From: Pseudomonas mosselii
GTDB taxonomy: Bacteria > Pseudomonadota > Gammaproteobacteria > Pseudomonadales > Pseudomonadaceae
Direction of reading: 5' to 3'
Assembly (NCBI RefSeq): GCF_019823065.1
Contig: NZ_CP081966.1
Coordinates: forward strand, 1,388,001 to 1,452,000
DNA: 64,000 nucleotides
The notes beneath the pieces are model-generated. The model ran no database searches and had not been told where the DNA came from. It saw nothing but the letters and a program-made list of their open reading frames with translations. This document shows positions 34,805 to 47,012 of the stretch, piece by piece. Made by a program: the position numbers and the translations under genes. Every line of letters begins with the position of its first letter. The stretch's first letter is position 1.

Positions 34805-35950
34805 GTGCAGATCCAGGGTCACTATGAGCTGAAGTTCGAGGCGGTGCGCGATGCCTTCGCCGCGTTGTTCGAGGATCCCCAGGAGCGTGGTGCCGCATTG
34901 TGCATCCAGGTCGGCGGCGAGACCGTGGTCGACCTGTGGGCTGGCAGCGCCGACAAGGACGGCCGCGAGGCCTGGCACAGCGACACCATCGCCAACCTGT
35001 TCTCCTGCACCAAGACCTTCACCGCCGTCACCGCCCTGCAACTGGTGGGCGAGGGCAAGCTGGCCCTCGATGCGCCGGTGGCGCGCTACTGGCCGGAGTT
35101 CGCCCAGGCTGGCAAGGAGCAGGTCACCCTGCGCCAGTTGCTCAGCCACCGCGCAGGTCTGCCGGCCATCCGCGAGCTGCTGCCGGCCGAGGCGCTGTAT
35201 GACTGGCAGGCCATGGTCGATGCCCTGGCCGCCGAAGCGCCCTGGTGGACGCCCGGCAGCGAACACGGTTACGCGGCGATCACCTATGGCTGGCTGATCG
35301 GCGAGTTGATCCGCCGCGCCGACGGTCGCGGCCCGGGCGACTCGATCGTGGCCCGCACCGCCCGGCCATTGGGGTTGGATTTCCATGTCGGCCTGGCCGA
35401 CGACGCGTTCCACCGCGTGGCGCATATCGCCCGCGGCAAGGGCAACCCCGGCGATGCCGCGGCCCAGCGCCTGCTGCAGGTCACGATGCGCGAGCCCGAG
35501 GCCCTGTCGACCCGGGCTTTCACCAACCCTCCGGCAATCCTCACCAGCACCAACAAGCCCGAATGGCGGCGCATGCAGCAGCCAGCGGCCAATGGCCACG
35601 GCAACGCCCGCAGCCTGGCTGGCTTCTATGCCGGCCTGCTCGACGGCAGCCTGCTGGAGTCCGAGCTGCTCGACGAACTGACCCGCGAGCACAGCCTCGG
35701 CCAGGACCGCACCCTGTTGACCCAGACCCGCTTCGGCCTGGGCTGCATGCTCGACCAGCCAGAAGTGGCCAACGCCACTTTCGGCCTTGGCGCGCGGGCG
35801 TTCGGCCATCCCGGCGCGGGCGGCTCGGTCGGCTTTGCCGACCCCGAACACGACGTGGCCTTTGGCTTCGTCACCAATACCCTGGGCCCCTATGTGCTGA
35901 TGGACCCGCGCGCTCAACGCCTGGTGCGTGTCCTTGGCAGTTGCCTTTGA
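34805..35950 (+). CDS. Serine beta-lactamase-fold esterase (EstB type)
   Basis: I choose the GTG at 34805 (MQIQGHYELKFEAV), preceded by AGAGG, giving 381 residues. The SxxK motif is SCTK (Ser in NLFSCTKTF). The Tyr motif is likely in HGYAAITYGWLIGE, and the third element near GHPGAGGSVGFAD is like the esterase EstB family rather than a true beta-lactamase. No signal peptide is present, so it is probably cytoplasmic. Substrate unknown; such enzymes hydrolyse esters or act on D-amino acid peptides. Confidence 0.85.
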   Translation: MQIQGHYELKFEAVRDAFAALFEDPQERGAALCIQVGGETVVDLWAGSADKDGREAWHSDTIANLFSCTKTFTAVTALQLVGEGKLALDAPVARYWPEFAQAGKEQVTLRQLLSHRAGLPAIRELLPAEALYDWQAMVDALAAEAPWWTPGSEHGYAAITYGWLIGELIRRADGRGPGDSIVARTARPLGLDFHVGLADDAFHRVAHIARGKGNPGDAAAQRLLQVTMREPEALSTRAFTNPPAILTSTNKPEWRRMQQPAANGHGNARSLAGFYAGLLDGSLLESELLDELTREHSLGQDRTLLTQTRFGLGCMLDQPEVANATFGLGARAFGHPGAGGSVGFADPEHDVAFGFVTNTLGPYVLMDPRAQRLVRVLGSCL

Positions 35951-36049
35951 TCGGGTAACACGGGTATTGCCCGGAGCCTTTGACTATCCTCAATGCCAAC
36001 GCCTGACGGGTATGGGCAAAATTTCTTTCTATTTCATGGTGTATCGCTG

Positions 36050-37027
36050 ATGTCTTCACATAAAACCTTAGCACTCGCCCTGTGCCTGGCCATGACCGGC
36101 TGCGCCAGCCACTCCCAGGACGCTTCCAAGGACAGTGGCTTGAACTGGTGGCCCTTTGGTTCGGACAAGGTCGCCGACAAGGAAGTGAAGGAGGCTGTCG
36201 TCGAAAACGTCGCCAAGGCCGATGCCAAGTCCGAGAGCGCCAGCCGCTGGTGGTGGCCGTTCGGTAGCGACGAGAAAAAGGACAAGGTCGCGGCGGTGCC
36301 GAAGATCGACCAGAAGGCCACCCAGGCCTGGCTCGACCAGTACGAGCCAAAGGTCCGCGAAGCGATCAAGGGCAGCAAGTTCGAACTCGAGCGCCGTGAA
36401 GATGTGCTGGCGGTAACCATTCCGGTGGACAGCGCCTACAACCCGGACCGTCCGAACATGCTGCTGCCGGTCACCCTCGGCCCGATCACCCAGGTGGCCA
36501 AGGCCATTGAGACCGACACCAAGACCGCGGTGCTGATCCTCGGCCACGCCGACAGCAGTGGTGCCACCGCCGCCAACCAGAAGCTCAGCCTCGAGCGCGC
36601 AGCTTCCGTGTCGGCGATCTTCCGTCTCAGCGGCCTGCAGCGTGACCGCCTGATGCTCAAGGGCATGGGCTCGGTGATGCCGCGCGCCGCCAACGACAGC
36701 GCCGAGGGCCGTGCCCTGAACCGACGCGTCGAGCTGCTGCTGACCCCGCAGAACACCATGGTCGCGCTGCTGGCCAAGTACCAGCAGGCCGCCCCGGCGC
36801 CAGCCCCGACGGCGATGGTCGCCACCCAGGATGCCAAGGCCCCGGCGGCCAAGCCAGCCGCCAAGGCCGCTGCCAAGCCAGCTGCGAAAAAGCCGGCCGC
36901 CAAGGCCAAGGCGCCGGCCAAGGCCAGCACCAGCGCGAAGAAGAAAGCCGCTCCGGCCAAACCTGCCGCGAAGAAGGCCGCCACCGACAAGAAAGTCGCC
37001 GCCAACAGCCCTGCGAAGACCAACTGA
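36050..37027 (+). CDS. OmpA-domain lipoprotein with Ala/Lys/Pro-rich tail
   Basis: The ATG at 36050 gives 325 residues with a lipobox ([10 protein letters not shown]). Residues 20–75 have the unit WWPFGSD twice. The OmpA domain at about 130–235 has [13 protein letters not shown] and [10 protein letters not shown]. The last 70 residues are almost only Ala, Lys and Pro with PAAK units, like histone H1 or AlgP. The tail should bind anionic polymers such as peptidoglycan teichuronate-like or DNA; this is inferred. The tail sequence is prone to slippage. pdxH follows 19 bases downstream. Confidence 0.85.
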   Translation: MSSHKTLALALCLAMTGCASHSQDASKDSGLNWWPFGSDKVADKEVKEAVVENVAKADAKSESASRWWWPFGSDEKKDKVAAVPKIDQKATQAWLDQYEPKVREAIKGSKFELERREDVLAVTIPVDSAYNPDRPNMLLPVTLGPITQVAKAIETDTKTAVLILGHADSSGATAANQKLSLERAASVSAIFRLSGLQRDRLMLKGMGSVMPRAANDSAEGRALNRRVELLLTPQNTMVALLAKYQQAAPAPAPTAMVATQDAKAPAAKPAAKAAAKPAAKKPAAKAKAPAKASTSAKKKAAPAKPAAKKAATDKKVAANSPAKTN

Positions 37028-37046
37028 TCGTCAAGGAAACGCAGTC

Positions 37047-37694
37047 ATGACCCAATCCCTGGCCGATATGCGCCGCGACTACACCCGTGATGGCCTGGCC
37101 GAAGCCCAGGCCCCGGGGGAGCCGTTCGCGCTGTTCCACCACTGGTTCGCTGATGCGGTGAAGACCGAACAACTGCCGGTGGAAGCCAACGCCATGACCC
37201 TGGCGACCGTCGACGCCGACGGCCGCCCGCATTGCCGGGTACTGTTGCTCAAGGCCCTCGATGCCCGAGGCTTCACGTTCTTCACCAATTACGAAAGCGC
37301 CAAGGGCCAGCACATCGCGGTGAACCCGTTCGCGGCCATGACCTTCTTCTGGCCGGCGCTGGAGCGCCAGGTGCGAATTGAAGGGCGGGTGGAAAAGGTC
37401 ACGGCCAAGGAGTCGGACGATTACTACCAGGTACGCCCGCTGGGCAGCCGCCTGGGCGCCTGGGCGTCGCCGCAGAGCCGGGTGATTGCTGACCGTGAGG
37501 AGCTGGAAGGGCTGGTCAAGGCCACCGAGGCGCGCTTTTCCGATACGCAACCGCATTGCCCGGAACACTGGGGCGGCTACCGCCTGGTGCCGGAGCGTGT
37601 CGAGTTCTGGCAGGGGCGAGCGAGTCGCCTGCACGACCGGCTGAACTTCCGGTTGGTCGATGGCCAGTGGTTGCGCGAGCGCCTGGCGCCCTGA
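37047..37694 (+). CDS. pdxH: Pyridoxamine 5'-phosphate oxidase
   Basis: This 215-residue FMN enzyme oxidises pyridoxine or pyridoxamine 5'-phosphate to pyridoxal phosphate. The N-terminal [15 protein letters not shown]-binding [21 protein letters not shown] and C-terminal [14 protein letters not shown] segments are conserved family signatures. It begins 19 bases after the OmpA gene stop and may be cotranscribed with it. A perfect 11-bp hairpin follows the stop. Confidence 0.96.
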   Translation: MTQSLADMRRDYTRDGLAEAQAPGEPFALFHHWFADAVKTEQLPVEANAMTLATVDADGRPHCRVLLLKALDARGFTFFTNYESAKGQHIAVNPFAAMTFFWPALERQVRIEGRVEKVTAKESDDYYQVRPLGSRLGAWASPQSRVIADREELEGLVKATEARFSDTQPHCPEHWGGYRLVPERVEFWQGRASRLHDRLNFRLVDGQWLRERLAP

Positions 37695-37696
37695 GG

Positions 37697-37723
37697 TGCT
37701 GGGGCTGCAAAGCAGCCCCAGCA
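37697..37723. terminator. Hairpin between pdxH and a convergent small gene
   Basis: TGCTGGGGCTG/CAGCCCCAGCA with loop CAAAG. It has no T run; it is just after both stop codons. Confidence 0.5.
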
Positions 37724-37954
37724 TTACCGATACCCCGCCGCCTCCCGCTCCAGCCACGCCGCCAACTCCTTGCGCCGCACTTTCTCCACCCGCGCCCGCT
37801 CGAGCAACTTGAGCATGAAATCCCGCTTCGCCGGATCCTCCCCGGCTAGCGACAGCGCTAGGTCCCGGTCCATCCAGCGACGCATGCGCACATACAGCCA
37901 CCCGTGAAAATACAGGCCGGCGATAGTCACCACGACGACGATGAAGTAATCCAT
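37724..37954 (-). CDS. Small single-TM hypothetical protein
   Basis: I start at 37954 (MDYFIVVVVTIAGLYFHGW), giving 76 residues. One N-terminal membrane helix is followed by a charged helical part with RARVEKVRRKELAAWLERE. No family is recognised. It stands between pdxH and slyB, on the opposite strand to both. Confidence 0.6.
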   Translation of the reverse strand: MDYFIVVVVTIAGLYFHGWLYVRMRRWMDRDLALSLAGEDPAKRDFMLKLLERARVEKVRRKELAAWLEREAAGYR

Positions 37955-38102
37955 GGCTATCCTTGGTCTCACGTTAAAGGCCCGCCACATGGCCGGCATA
38001 GGCTGTACCTGGGCTGAATGAAAACAATTTTATAACGTTTGCGTCGTGACACCTGTCAAGGCGCGGAGTCTAATGAACACTTGTCTTCTGGAGATTGACC
38101 CC

Positions 38103-38567
38103 ATGCGTAAATCCGCTTTGCTGCTGGCCAGCTTCACCACCGTGTCGCTGCTGCTGGGCGGCTGCCAGTCGTCGCTGACCGGCGACAGCTACTCCCGTGA
38201 TGAGGCCCGCCGCGTGCAGACCGTGCGCATGGGCACCATCGAATCCCTGCGTCCGGTGAAGATCGAAGGCACCAAGACCCCGATTGGCGGTGGCGCCGGC
38301 GCCATCGTCGGTGGCGTCGCCGGTAGCGCCGTCGGCGGAGGCCGAGGCAGCATCGTTGCTGCGGTAATCGGTGCCGTGGCCGGTGGCCTGGCAGGTTCGG
38401 CCGCCGAAGAAGGCCTGACCCGCACCCAGGGCGTCGAGATTACCGTACGTGAAGACGACGGCAGCATGCGCGCCTACGTGCAGCAAGTGCAGCAGAACGA
38501 GATCTTCCGTGTGGGCGAGCGTGTGCGCATCATGACCGTCGATGGCACCAGTCGCGTCACTCACTGA
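38103..38567 (+). CDS. slyB: SlyB-like glycine-zipper outer-membrane lipoprotein
   Basis: The ATG at 38103 gives 154 residues with a lipobox (LLLGGCQSS) and the glycine-zipper segment GGGAGAIVGGVAGSAVGGG. The last part (GVEITVREDDGSMRAYVQQ) is typical of the SlyB/PcpY family. SlyB stabilises the outer membrane under cation-poor stress, with PhoP control in enteric bacteria; the PhoP site is not evident here. It is monocistronic with a strong terminator after the stop. Confidence 0.88.
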   Translation: MRKSALLLASFTTVSLLLGGCQSSLTGDSYSRDEARRVQTVRMGTIESLRPVKIEGTKTPIGGGAGAIVGGVAGSAVGGGRGSIVAAVIGAVAGGLAGSAAEEGLTRTQGVEITVREDDGSMRAYVQQVQQNEIFRVGERVRIMTVDGTSRVTH

Positions 38568-38576
38568 TCACCGCAC

Positions 38577-38620
38577 AAAAGAAACCCCGAACCGGCCTGG
38601 CCTGTTCGGGGTTTTCTTTT
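38577..38620. terminator. Terminator between slyB and a convergent FAD protein gene
   Basis: AAAAGAAACCCCGAAC…GTTCGGGGTTTTCTTTT stem with A and T runs; it serves both strands. Confidence 0.85.
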
Positions 38621-38638
38621 GCTTGCCCTGCAGTGGGA

Positions 38639-40246
38639 TTACAGGCCGAGCATGTCCCGCGCCACCGCCTCGGCGATGCGGATGCCATCCACGCCCGCTG
38701 ACAGAATGCCACCAGCGTAGCCCGCACCTTCACCCGCCGGGAACAAGCCCCTGAGGTTGAGGCTCTGGAAGCTGGCATCACGGGTGATGCGCAGCGGCGA
38801 GGAGGTGCGGGTCTCGATGCCGGTCAGCACTGCGTCATGCAGGTTGTAGCCCTTGATCTGGCGGTCGAAGGCCGGCAGCGCCTCACGAATCGCCTCGATG
38901 GCGAAGTCCGGCAGGCTCGGGGCCAGGTCGCCCAGGGTCACGCCCGGCTTGTAGGACGGCTCGACGCTGCCCAGCGCGGTGGACGGACGGCCGGCGACGA
39001 AGTCACCCACCAACTGCGCCGGTGCCTGGTAGTTGCTGCCGCCCATCACGTAGGCATGGGCCTCCAGGCGTTCCTGCAGCTCGATGCCAGCCAGTGGGCC
39101 GCCCGGGTAGTCGCGCTCGGGGTCGATACCGACGACGATGCCGGAGTTGGCGTTGCGCTCATTGCGTGAGTACTGGCTCATGCCGTTGGTGACCACGCGC
39201 CCCGGTTCGCTGGTGGCGGCGACCACGGTGCCGCCCGGGCACATGCAGAAGCTATAGACTGAACGGCCATTCTTGGCGTGGTGCACCAGCTTGTAGTCGG
39301 CGGCGCCGAGCTTAGGGTGGCCGGCGTACTTGCCCAGGCGCGCCTTGTCGATCAGCGACTGCGGGTGTTCGATACGGAAACCGACCGAGAACGGCTTGGC
39401 TTCCATGAACACGCCTTTGGCGTGGAGCATGCGGAAGGTGTCGCGGGCGCTGTGACCCAAGGCAAGGACCACATGGCGCGAGTGCAACTGTTCGCCGCTG
39501 TCCAGTACCACGCCTGTGAGCTGTTCGCCGTCGATCAGCAGGTCGGTAACCTTCTGCTCGAAGCGTACCTCACCGCCCAGGGTGATGATTTCTTCGCGCA
39601 TCTTCTCGACCATGCTGGTCAGGCGGAAGGTACCGATGTGCGGCTTGTTGATGTAAAGGATCTCTTCCGGGGCACCGGCCTTGACGAACTCTTCCAGCAC
39701 CTTGCGGCCGTGGTGGTTCGGGTCCTTGATCTGGCTGTACAGCTTGCCGTCGGAGAAGGTGCCGGCGCCGCCTTCGCCGAACTGCACGTTGGACTCGGGG
39801 TTGAGCACGCTCTTGCGCCACAGGCCCCAGGTGTCCTTGGTGCGCTGGCGCACTTCCTTGCCGCGTTCCAGCACGATCGGCTTGAAGCCCATCTGCGCCA
39901 GGACCAGCCCGGCGAAGATGCCGCAGGGGCCGAAGCCGACCACGATCGGGCGCGCAGACAGCTCGGCCGGGGCCTGGCCGACGAACTTGTAGCTGACGTC
40001 CGGGGCCACGCTGATCTTGCCGTCGTCTTCAAAGCGGCGCAGCAGTTCGTCTTCGTTGCTGGTTTCAAGGTCGATGGTGTAGATGAACAGCAGCTCGCTG
40101 TTCTTCTTGCGCGCATCGTAGCTGCGCTTGAACAGGGTGAAACCGAGCAGTTGCTCATCGCTGATGCCCAGGCGCTGGACGATGGCGGCGCGCAGCTCGT
40201 CGTCGGAGTGGTCCAGGGGCAGCTTCAGTTCGGTGATTCGTAGCAT
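38639..40246 (-). CDS. FAD-dependent oxidoreductase (COG2509 type)
   Basis: The start at 40246 (MLRITELKLPLDHSDDEL) gives 535 residues. The first 90 residues are a small ferredoxin-fold-like region; the FAD-binding loop is VVGFGPCGIFAGLVLAQMG, followed by FGEGGAGTFSDGKL. The C-terminus has LFPAGEGAGYAGGILSAGVDG, a second FAD contact. The family is an uncharacterised group of NAD(P)/FAD oxidoreductases annotated as dehydrogenases. Substrate unknown. It lies alone on the minus strand, followed by slyB's convergent terminator. Confidence 0.85.
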   Translation of the reverse strand: MLRITELKLPLDHSDDELRAAIVQRLGISDEQLLGFTLFKRSYDARKKNSELLFIYTIDLETSNEDELLRRFEDDGKISVAPDVSYKFVGQAPAELSARPIVVGFGPCGIFAGLVLAQMGFKPIVLERGKEVRQRTKDTWGLWRKSVLNPESNVQFGEGGAGTFSDGKLYSQIKDPNHHGRKVLEEFVKAGAPEEILYINKPHIGTFRLTSMVEKMREEIITLGGEVRFEQKVTDLLIDGEQLTGVVLDSGEQLHSRHVVLALGHSARDTFRMLHAKGVFMEAKPFSVGFRIEHPQSLIDKARLGKYAGHPKLGAADYKLVHHAKNGRSVYSFCMCPGGTVVAATSEPGRVVTNGMSQYSRNERNANSGIVVGIDPERDYPGGPLAGIELQERLEAHAYVMGGSNYQAPAQLVGDFVAGRPSTALGSVEPSYKPGVTLGDLAPSLPDFAIEAIREALPAFDRQIKGYNLHDAVLTGIETRTSSPLRITRDASFQSLNLRGLFPAGEGAGYAGGILSAGVDGIRIAEAVARDMLGL

Positions 40247-40349
40247 GGCAGGGTCCAGTATCCCGGCCATGGGCGGCCGGCGGCTTTACACAAACCGCCA
40301 AGTATAAGCTGTTAGCCGCCCCGACTGGCAGGATAAAAGTGCCCGGCGA

Positions 40350-41027
40350 TCAGAGGTCGCGGGCGCCACCGTAGTAGGCGCAGCCCTGCAGGGTCTTGCC
40401 GTCGATGCGCAGCTCGGCCTTGAGGTGGCGGATGGCACCGGTGGCGCCGTCGACGCAGCGCTGCGGCGCGACCCATAGCTCGACGCGCTGGCCATTGGCT
40501 TCGCTGGACAAGCTCAGGCCGCCGCCGGGCATTTCCTCCTCCAGGTAAGGCAGCGGCAGCGGGTCCTGGCCGATGCGGTTGAGCACCATGCCCTTGCCAC
40601 TGGCCTTGATGTCCCAGTCCGGTTCATGGCCGCCGGCACGCAGGGTCAGCTGCTTGAAATTCGGGTCTTCGCAGCCACTGTATTCGGAGGTTTCCAGTCG
40701 GTACAGACGGGTCACGTCGAGCTGGCCGTCGCTGCCGGCCTGCTTGCTGCCGGTCATGCGCGCGCGGACGTCGGCGAACAGTTTGTCACCGGCGTCGTCG
40801 GCCAGGTTGGCGGCTTCCTGCAGGATGCCGGTGGCGGCGACGTCGTTGACGATGAAGCGACGGCTTTCGCTGCAGGGCTTGAACAGCAGATGACCGCCGG
40901 CCGCGCTCAGCTCGCCTTGCATGCGGGTGGTGCCCAGGTTCGGGTCGACCGGTTTTTCGGCCAGCATCTGGCAGCCGGCGAACAGCGGCAGCAAGGCGGT
41001 GAGCAACAGTGAAGGGGTGAGGCGCAT
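40350..41027 (-). CDS. COG3650-family lipoprotein
   Basis: Starting at 41027 (MRLTPSLLLTALLPLFAGCQ) gives 225 residues with a lipobox (PLFAGCQ). The C-terminal part (GHEPDWDIKASGKGM, CVDGATGAIRHLKAELRI) is typical of COG3650 domains. Four Cys residues suggest disulfides in the periplasm. Function unknown. It ends close to the start of the FAD protein gene and is convergent with nothing; the liv operon terminator lies upstream. Confidence 0.75.
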   Translation of the reverse strand: MRLTPSLLLTALLPLFAGCQMLAEKPVDPNLGTTRMQGELSAAGGHLLFKPCSESRRFIVNDVAATGILQEAANLADDAGDKLFADVRARMTGSKQAGSDGQLDVTRLYRLETSEYSGCEDPNFKQLTLRAGGHEPDWDIKASGKGMVLNRIGQDPLPLPYLEEEMPGGGLSLSSEANGQRVELWVAPQRCVDGATGAIRHLKAELRIDGKTLQGCAYYGGARDL

Positions 41028-41111
41028 GGGGCGTGCTCCGGGAGACGTTGCAAAAGAGCTGGCCACGTTACGCAGGGTGCGCAGGTATCACAAGGGCCTC
41101 ATCGAGGGGCA

Positions 41112-41137
41112 AGAAAAAAGGGCCCGAAGGCCCTTTG
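41112..41137 (-). terminator. Terminator of the liv operon
   Basis: On the minus strand AAAGGGCC/GGCCCTTT with loop TTCG is followed by a T-rich stretch. Confidence 0.8.
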
Positions 41138-41142
41138 ATCAT

Positions 41143-41844
<702 letters not shown>

Positions 41845-42608
41845 TTACGCCTCCCCCAGGTAGGCCTTGATCACATCAGGGTTGCCGCGAATCTCTTCCG
41901 GCGTGCCATCGGCCAGGGGCGTGCCCTGGTTGATCACCACGATGTGGTCGGAAATGCTCATCACCAGTTTCATGTCGTGCTCGATCAGCAGCACGGTCAC
42001 GTTGTGGGATTCGCGCAGGTAGGCGATGAGGGCCTTGAGGTCCTCGGTCTCCTTGGGGTTCAGGCCGGCGGCCGGTTCGTCGAGCATGATGATCCGCGGT
42101 TGGGTCATCATGCAGCGGGCGATTTCCAGGCGCCGCTGCTGGCCGTAGGCGAGGGTGCCGGCGGTACGGTTGGCGAACTCGGTCAGGTTGACCTTCTCCA
42201 GCCAGTACTGCGCGCGCTCCATGGCCTCCTTCTCGCTGCGACGGAAGCCCGGGGTCTTGAACAGGCCGGCGAAGAAGTTGGTGTTCAGATGGCGGTGCTG
42301 GGCGATCAGCAGGTTTTCCAGCGCGGTCATTTCCTTGAACAGGCGCACGTTCTGGAAGGTCCGCACCACGCCCTTGCGGGCGATCTGATGGCCGGCCAGG
42401 CCCTGGATCGGCTGGCCGTCGAGCAGGATGGTGCCGCCGCTGGGCTTGTAGAAGCCGGTGAGGCAGTTGAACACGGTGGTCTTGCCGGCGCCGTTCGGGC
42501 CGATCAACGCCACCACTTGTTTTTCCTTGACGGTCAGGCCCACGCCGTTGACCGCCAACAAGCCGCCGAAGCGCATGCTCAGGCCGCTGACTTGCAGAAT
42601 TTCGCGGC

Positions 42609-42612
<4 letters not shown>
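41845..42612 (-). CDS. livG: Branched-chain amino acid ABC transporter ATPase LivG
   Basis: This 255-residue ATPase has Walker [10 protein letters not shown], the signature [15 protein letters not shown] and Walker [14 protein letters not shown]. The extended C-terminal BCA_ABC_TP tail ([17 protein letters not shown]) marks it as LivG rather than LivF. Its start overlaps livM by four bases. It is called BraF in P. aeruginosa. Confidence 0.95.
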
Positions 42613-44785
<2,173 letters not shown>

Positions 44786-44963
44786 TACAGCGCTCCTAAA
44801 AACCTGATTTGCATTTCTCTGGCGGGGGATGACCCCGGCCCATGTTCTCGTGGTCTACGCCACGTGATCTTGTGCGGGCACAACCAGGAAACCGCGGGTG
44901 ACGGTTTTAAGATTTTCAGGTGAACCGGCTCCCGGATCACGGGAATCAGGTCCATAGAACCTC
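44786..44963 (-). other. Spacer between braC terminator and livH
   Basis: No gene is seen. It holds only the region between the terminator and livH; a weak promoter may lie here but I cannot point to one with confidence. Confidence 0.4.
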
Positions 44964-44998
44964 GTAAAACAAAGCCCACTGCTCGCACAGTGGGCTTC
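44964..44998 (-). terminator. Intercistronic terminator/attenuator between braC and livH
   Basis: On the minus strand AAGCCCACTG/CAGTGGGCTT with a six-base loop is followed by TTTGTTTT. It sits between braC and the permease genes, so most transcripts should stop after braC. Confidence 0.75.
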
Positions 44999-45021
44999 TC
45001 GGTCAGCTATTAGTCACGCAG

Positions 45022-46137
45022 TTACTGAGGGGAGACTTCGGTCTTCGGCTTGCCGAAGTGCCATTCGTAGACCACGAACTTGAAGTCCTTCAGGTCGCCT
45101 TTCTCATCGTAGGACAGGTCGCCGGTCGGGGTCTTGAAGGTACCGGCGTGGATGGCGGTAGCCACCTTGTCGGTGTCTTCGGACTTGGCGGCCTTGATGC
45201 CTTCGGCGATCAGCTGGACAGCCGAATAGGCCGGGAACACGAACGGACCGCTCGGGTCCTTGCCGTCGGCCTTGATGGCGTCGACGATGGCCTTGTTCGC
45301 AGGGTCGGCGTCGAACGATTTCGGCAGGGTGACCAGCAGGCCTTCGGAGGCATTCTGGGCGATCTGCGAGATGGAGTCGTTACCCACGCCTTCCGGACCC
45401 ATGAACTTGGCCTTCAGGCCCTTCTCTTGCGCCTGGCGCAGGATCAGGCCCAGCTCCGGGTGGTAGCCGCCGTAGTAGACGAAGTCGACGTTGTTCTGCT
45501 TGAGCTTCTGGATGATCGAGGAGAAGTCCTTGTCACCGGCGTTCAGGCCTTCGAAGACGGCGACCTTGGTGCCTTTCTTCTCGAGGGTGGTCTTGACCGC
45601 GGTGGCGATGCCTTCGCCGTACTGCTGCTTGTCGTGCAGGACCGCAACGACCTTCGGCTTGACGTGGTCGGCGATGTAGTTGCCGGCGGCCGGGCCCTGG
45701 GCGCTGTCCAGGCCGATGGTGCGGAAGACCATCTTGTAGCCACGGCTGGTGATGTCCGGGGAGGTGGCGGCGGGGGTGATCATGATCACGCCTTCGTCTT
45801 CGTAGATGTCGGACGCAGGCTGGGTGGAGCTGGAGCAGAGGTGGCCGATCACGTACTTGACGCCATCGTTGACCACTTTGTTGGCGACGGCCACGGCCTG
45901 TTTAGGGTCGCACGCGTCGTCGTATTCCTTGGCTTCGAGCATCTTGCCATCGACGCCGCCCTTGGCGTTGATGTCCTTGATGGCCTGTTTGGCGCCGACG
46001 AACTGCATGTCGCCGTACTGGGTCACCGGCCCGGTCTTGGGACCGGCGATGCCGATCTTGATGGTGTCGGCGGCAAACGAATGGCTGGCGACTCCGGCCA
46101 GAACCATCGCGGCAAACAGCTTGGAAATCTTGATCAT
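45022..46137 (-). CDS. braC: Branched-chain amino acid-binding protein BraC
   Basis: The 371-residue periplasmic binding protein has a signal peptide (MVLAGVASHSFAAD) and the type I periplasmic fold starting with IKIGIAGPKTGP. The ligand-binding cysteine pair is DACDPKQ and HLCSSSTQP. It delivers Leu/Ile/Val (and Ala/Thr) to LivHM. A terminator after it allows excess over the permease. A 16-bp palindrome lies about 122–137 bases upstream of its start. Confidence 0.95.
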   Translation of the reverse strand: MIKISKLFAAMVLAGVASHSFAADTIKIGIAGPKTGPVTQYGDMQFVGAKQAIKDINAKGGVDGKMLEAKEYDDACDPKQAVAVANKVVNDGVKYVIGHLCSSSTQPASDIYEDEGVIMITPAATSPDITSRGYKMVFRTIGLDSAQGPAAGNYIADHVKPKVVAVLHDKQQYGEGIATAVKTTLEKKGTKVAVFEGLNAGDKDFSSIIQKLKQNNVDFVYYGGYHPELGLILRQAQEKGLKAKFMGPEGVGNDSISQIAQNASEGLLVTLPKSFDADPANKAIVDAIKADGKDPSGPFVFPAYSAVQLIAEGIKAAKSEDTDKVATAIHAGTFKTPTGDLSYDEKGDLKDFKFVVYEWHFGKPKTEVSPQ

Positions 46138-46495
46138 AGTGCTCCACTCATTCTGTTGTAATTCTTATAGTCCTGAGGCCAGGGCTACAGACCGGGCGGG
46201 ATCTACGGCCTGGCTACGCCATGCCGTGAGCCCACCTTCCCCCGGAACATGTCCCGGAACTGTACCGGTACAGTGTAGAGCGCCGTCCGAGCGCTTGAAA
46301 AGCGGGCGAAAAGCGTCTGTTTCGAGGGGTGTCGCCTGGTCGACATAAAGATACAGAAAAGCGCCATCACTTTGCCGGTATCCGCGGCCCGCCCCCACAA
46401 GTTCGGGCCTGATCGACCAAATTACGTATTTGAAACCAGGTTTTTCTGCAAAAATGCCGGCCTTTTTGTTGGACGATCTTTGCGCAGGTAGACCC
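46138..46495. other. Divergent promoter region of braC and the DUF2288 gene
   Basis: This 358-base gap has no gene. It holds the two promoters, which I cannot place with confidence. A perfect 16-bp palindrome ACTGTACCGGTACAGT (46259–46274) stands out as a likely operator. Confidence 0.4.
46259..46274. promoter_or_regulatory. 16-bp perfect palindrome upstream of braC
   Basis: ACTGTACCGGTACAGT reads the same on both strands and lies in the braC/DUF2288 gap. No regulator can be named. It is not a LexA box, whose CTG–CAG spacing is ten, not eight. Confidence 0.5.
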
Positions 46496-46801
46496 ATGAC
46501 AGATCAAGTAAGCACCCTCTATGCCAAATTGCTCGGCGAGACCGCCGTCATCGAGTGGAAAGCCCTGGAGCGTTTCTGGGCCAAGGGTGACCTGATTTGG
46601 GTCGACCCCAGCCTCGACCTGATCACCGTTGCCGAGGCGATGGCCGAGAATCGCAGCGAGATCTTCGCCAAGTGGCGTAATGATGGCATTGTCGGAGCGG
46701 TGTCTGCTGAGCAGGCGCTCGACCTGCAAACCCGCGATCCAGAGATCTGGGCGGTGGTGGTTTCGCCGTTCATCGTGATCCAGGCGAAGAAAACGGAATA
46801 A
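46496..46801 (+). CDS. DUF2288 protein
   Basis: The 101-residue protein (MTDQVSTLYAKLLGETAVIEWKALERFWAKG) is a DUF2288 member with the conserved Trp and charged helices. It has no signal or membrane segment. Function unknown. It is divergent from braC and stands alone, followed by a REP pair. Confidence 0.8.
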   Translation: MTDQVSTLYAKLLGETAVIEWKALERFWAKGDLIWVDPSLDLITVAEAMAENRSEIFAKWRNDGIVGAVSAEQALDLQTRDPEIWAVVVSPFIVIQAKKTE

Positions 46802-46947
46802 GCACGTGCTTTTTTAGTGCGCAAAAACGCGCATACGCCTCGTGATGGTGCGCGTTGACGCTCACGTAAGGTGGAAGTTGGTAACAGTGGCGGGGTGATT
46901 TGGCGGGGCGGTAACAGTTTACGGCATGCGTAATACGCCGCCGAAAT

Positions 46948-47009
46948 GATCGCGGGGCAAGCCCGCTCCCACGAAGCCTCCTCGTGGGAGCGGGCTTGCC
47001 CCGCGATGG
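46948..47009. repeat. REP pair with 26-bp perfect arms
   Basis: ATCGCGGGGCAAGCCCGCTCC… and its complement TCGTGGGAGCGGGCTTGCC… form a 26-bp perfect inverted repeat with a seven-base spacer, just after the tubulin-like gene. Confidence 0.9.
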
Positions 47010-47012
47010 TTT

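Noticed and set aside
46259..46274. LexA box at the palindrome upstream of braC
   Set aside because: The CTG and CAG halves are eight bases apart, not ten, so the site does not fit LexA.
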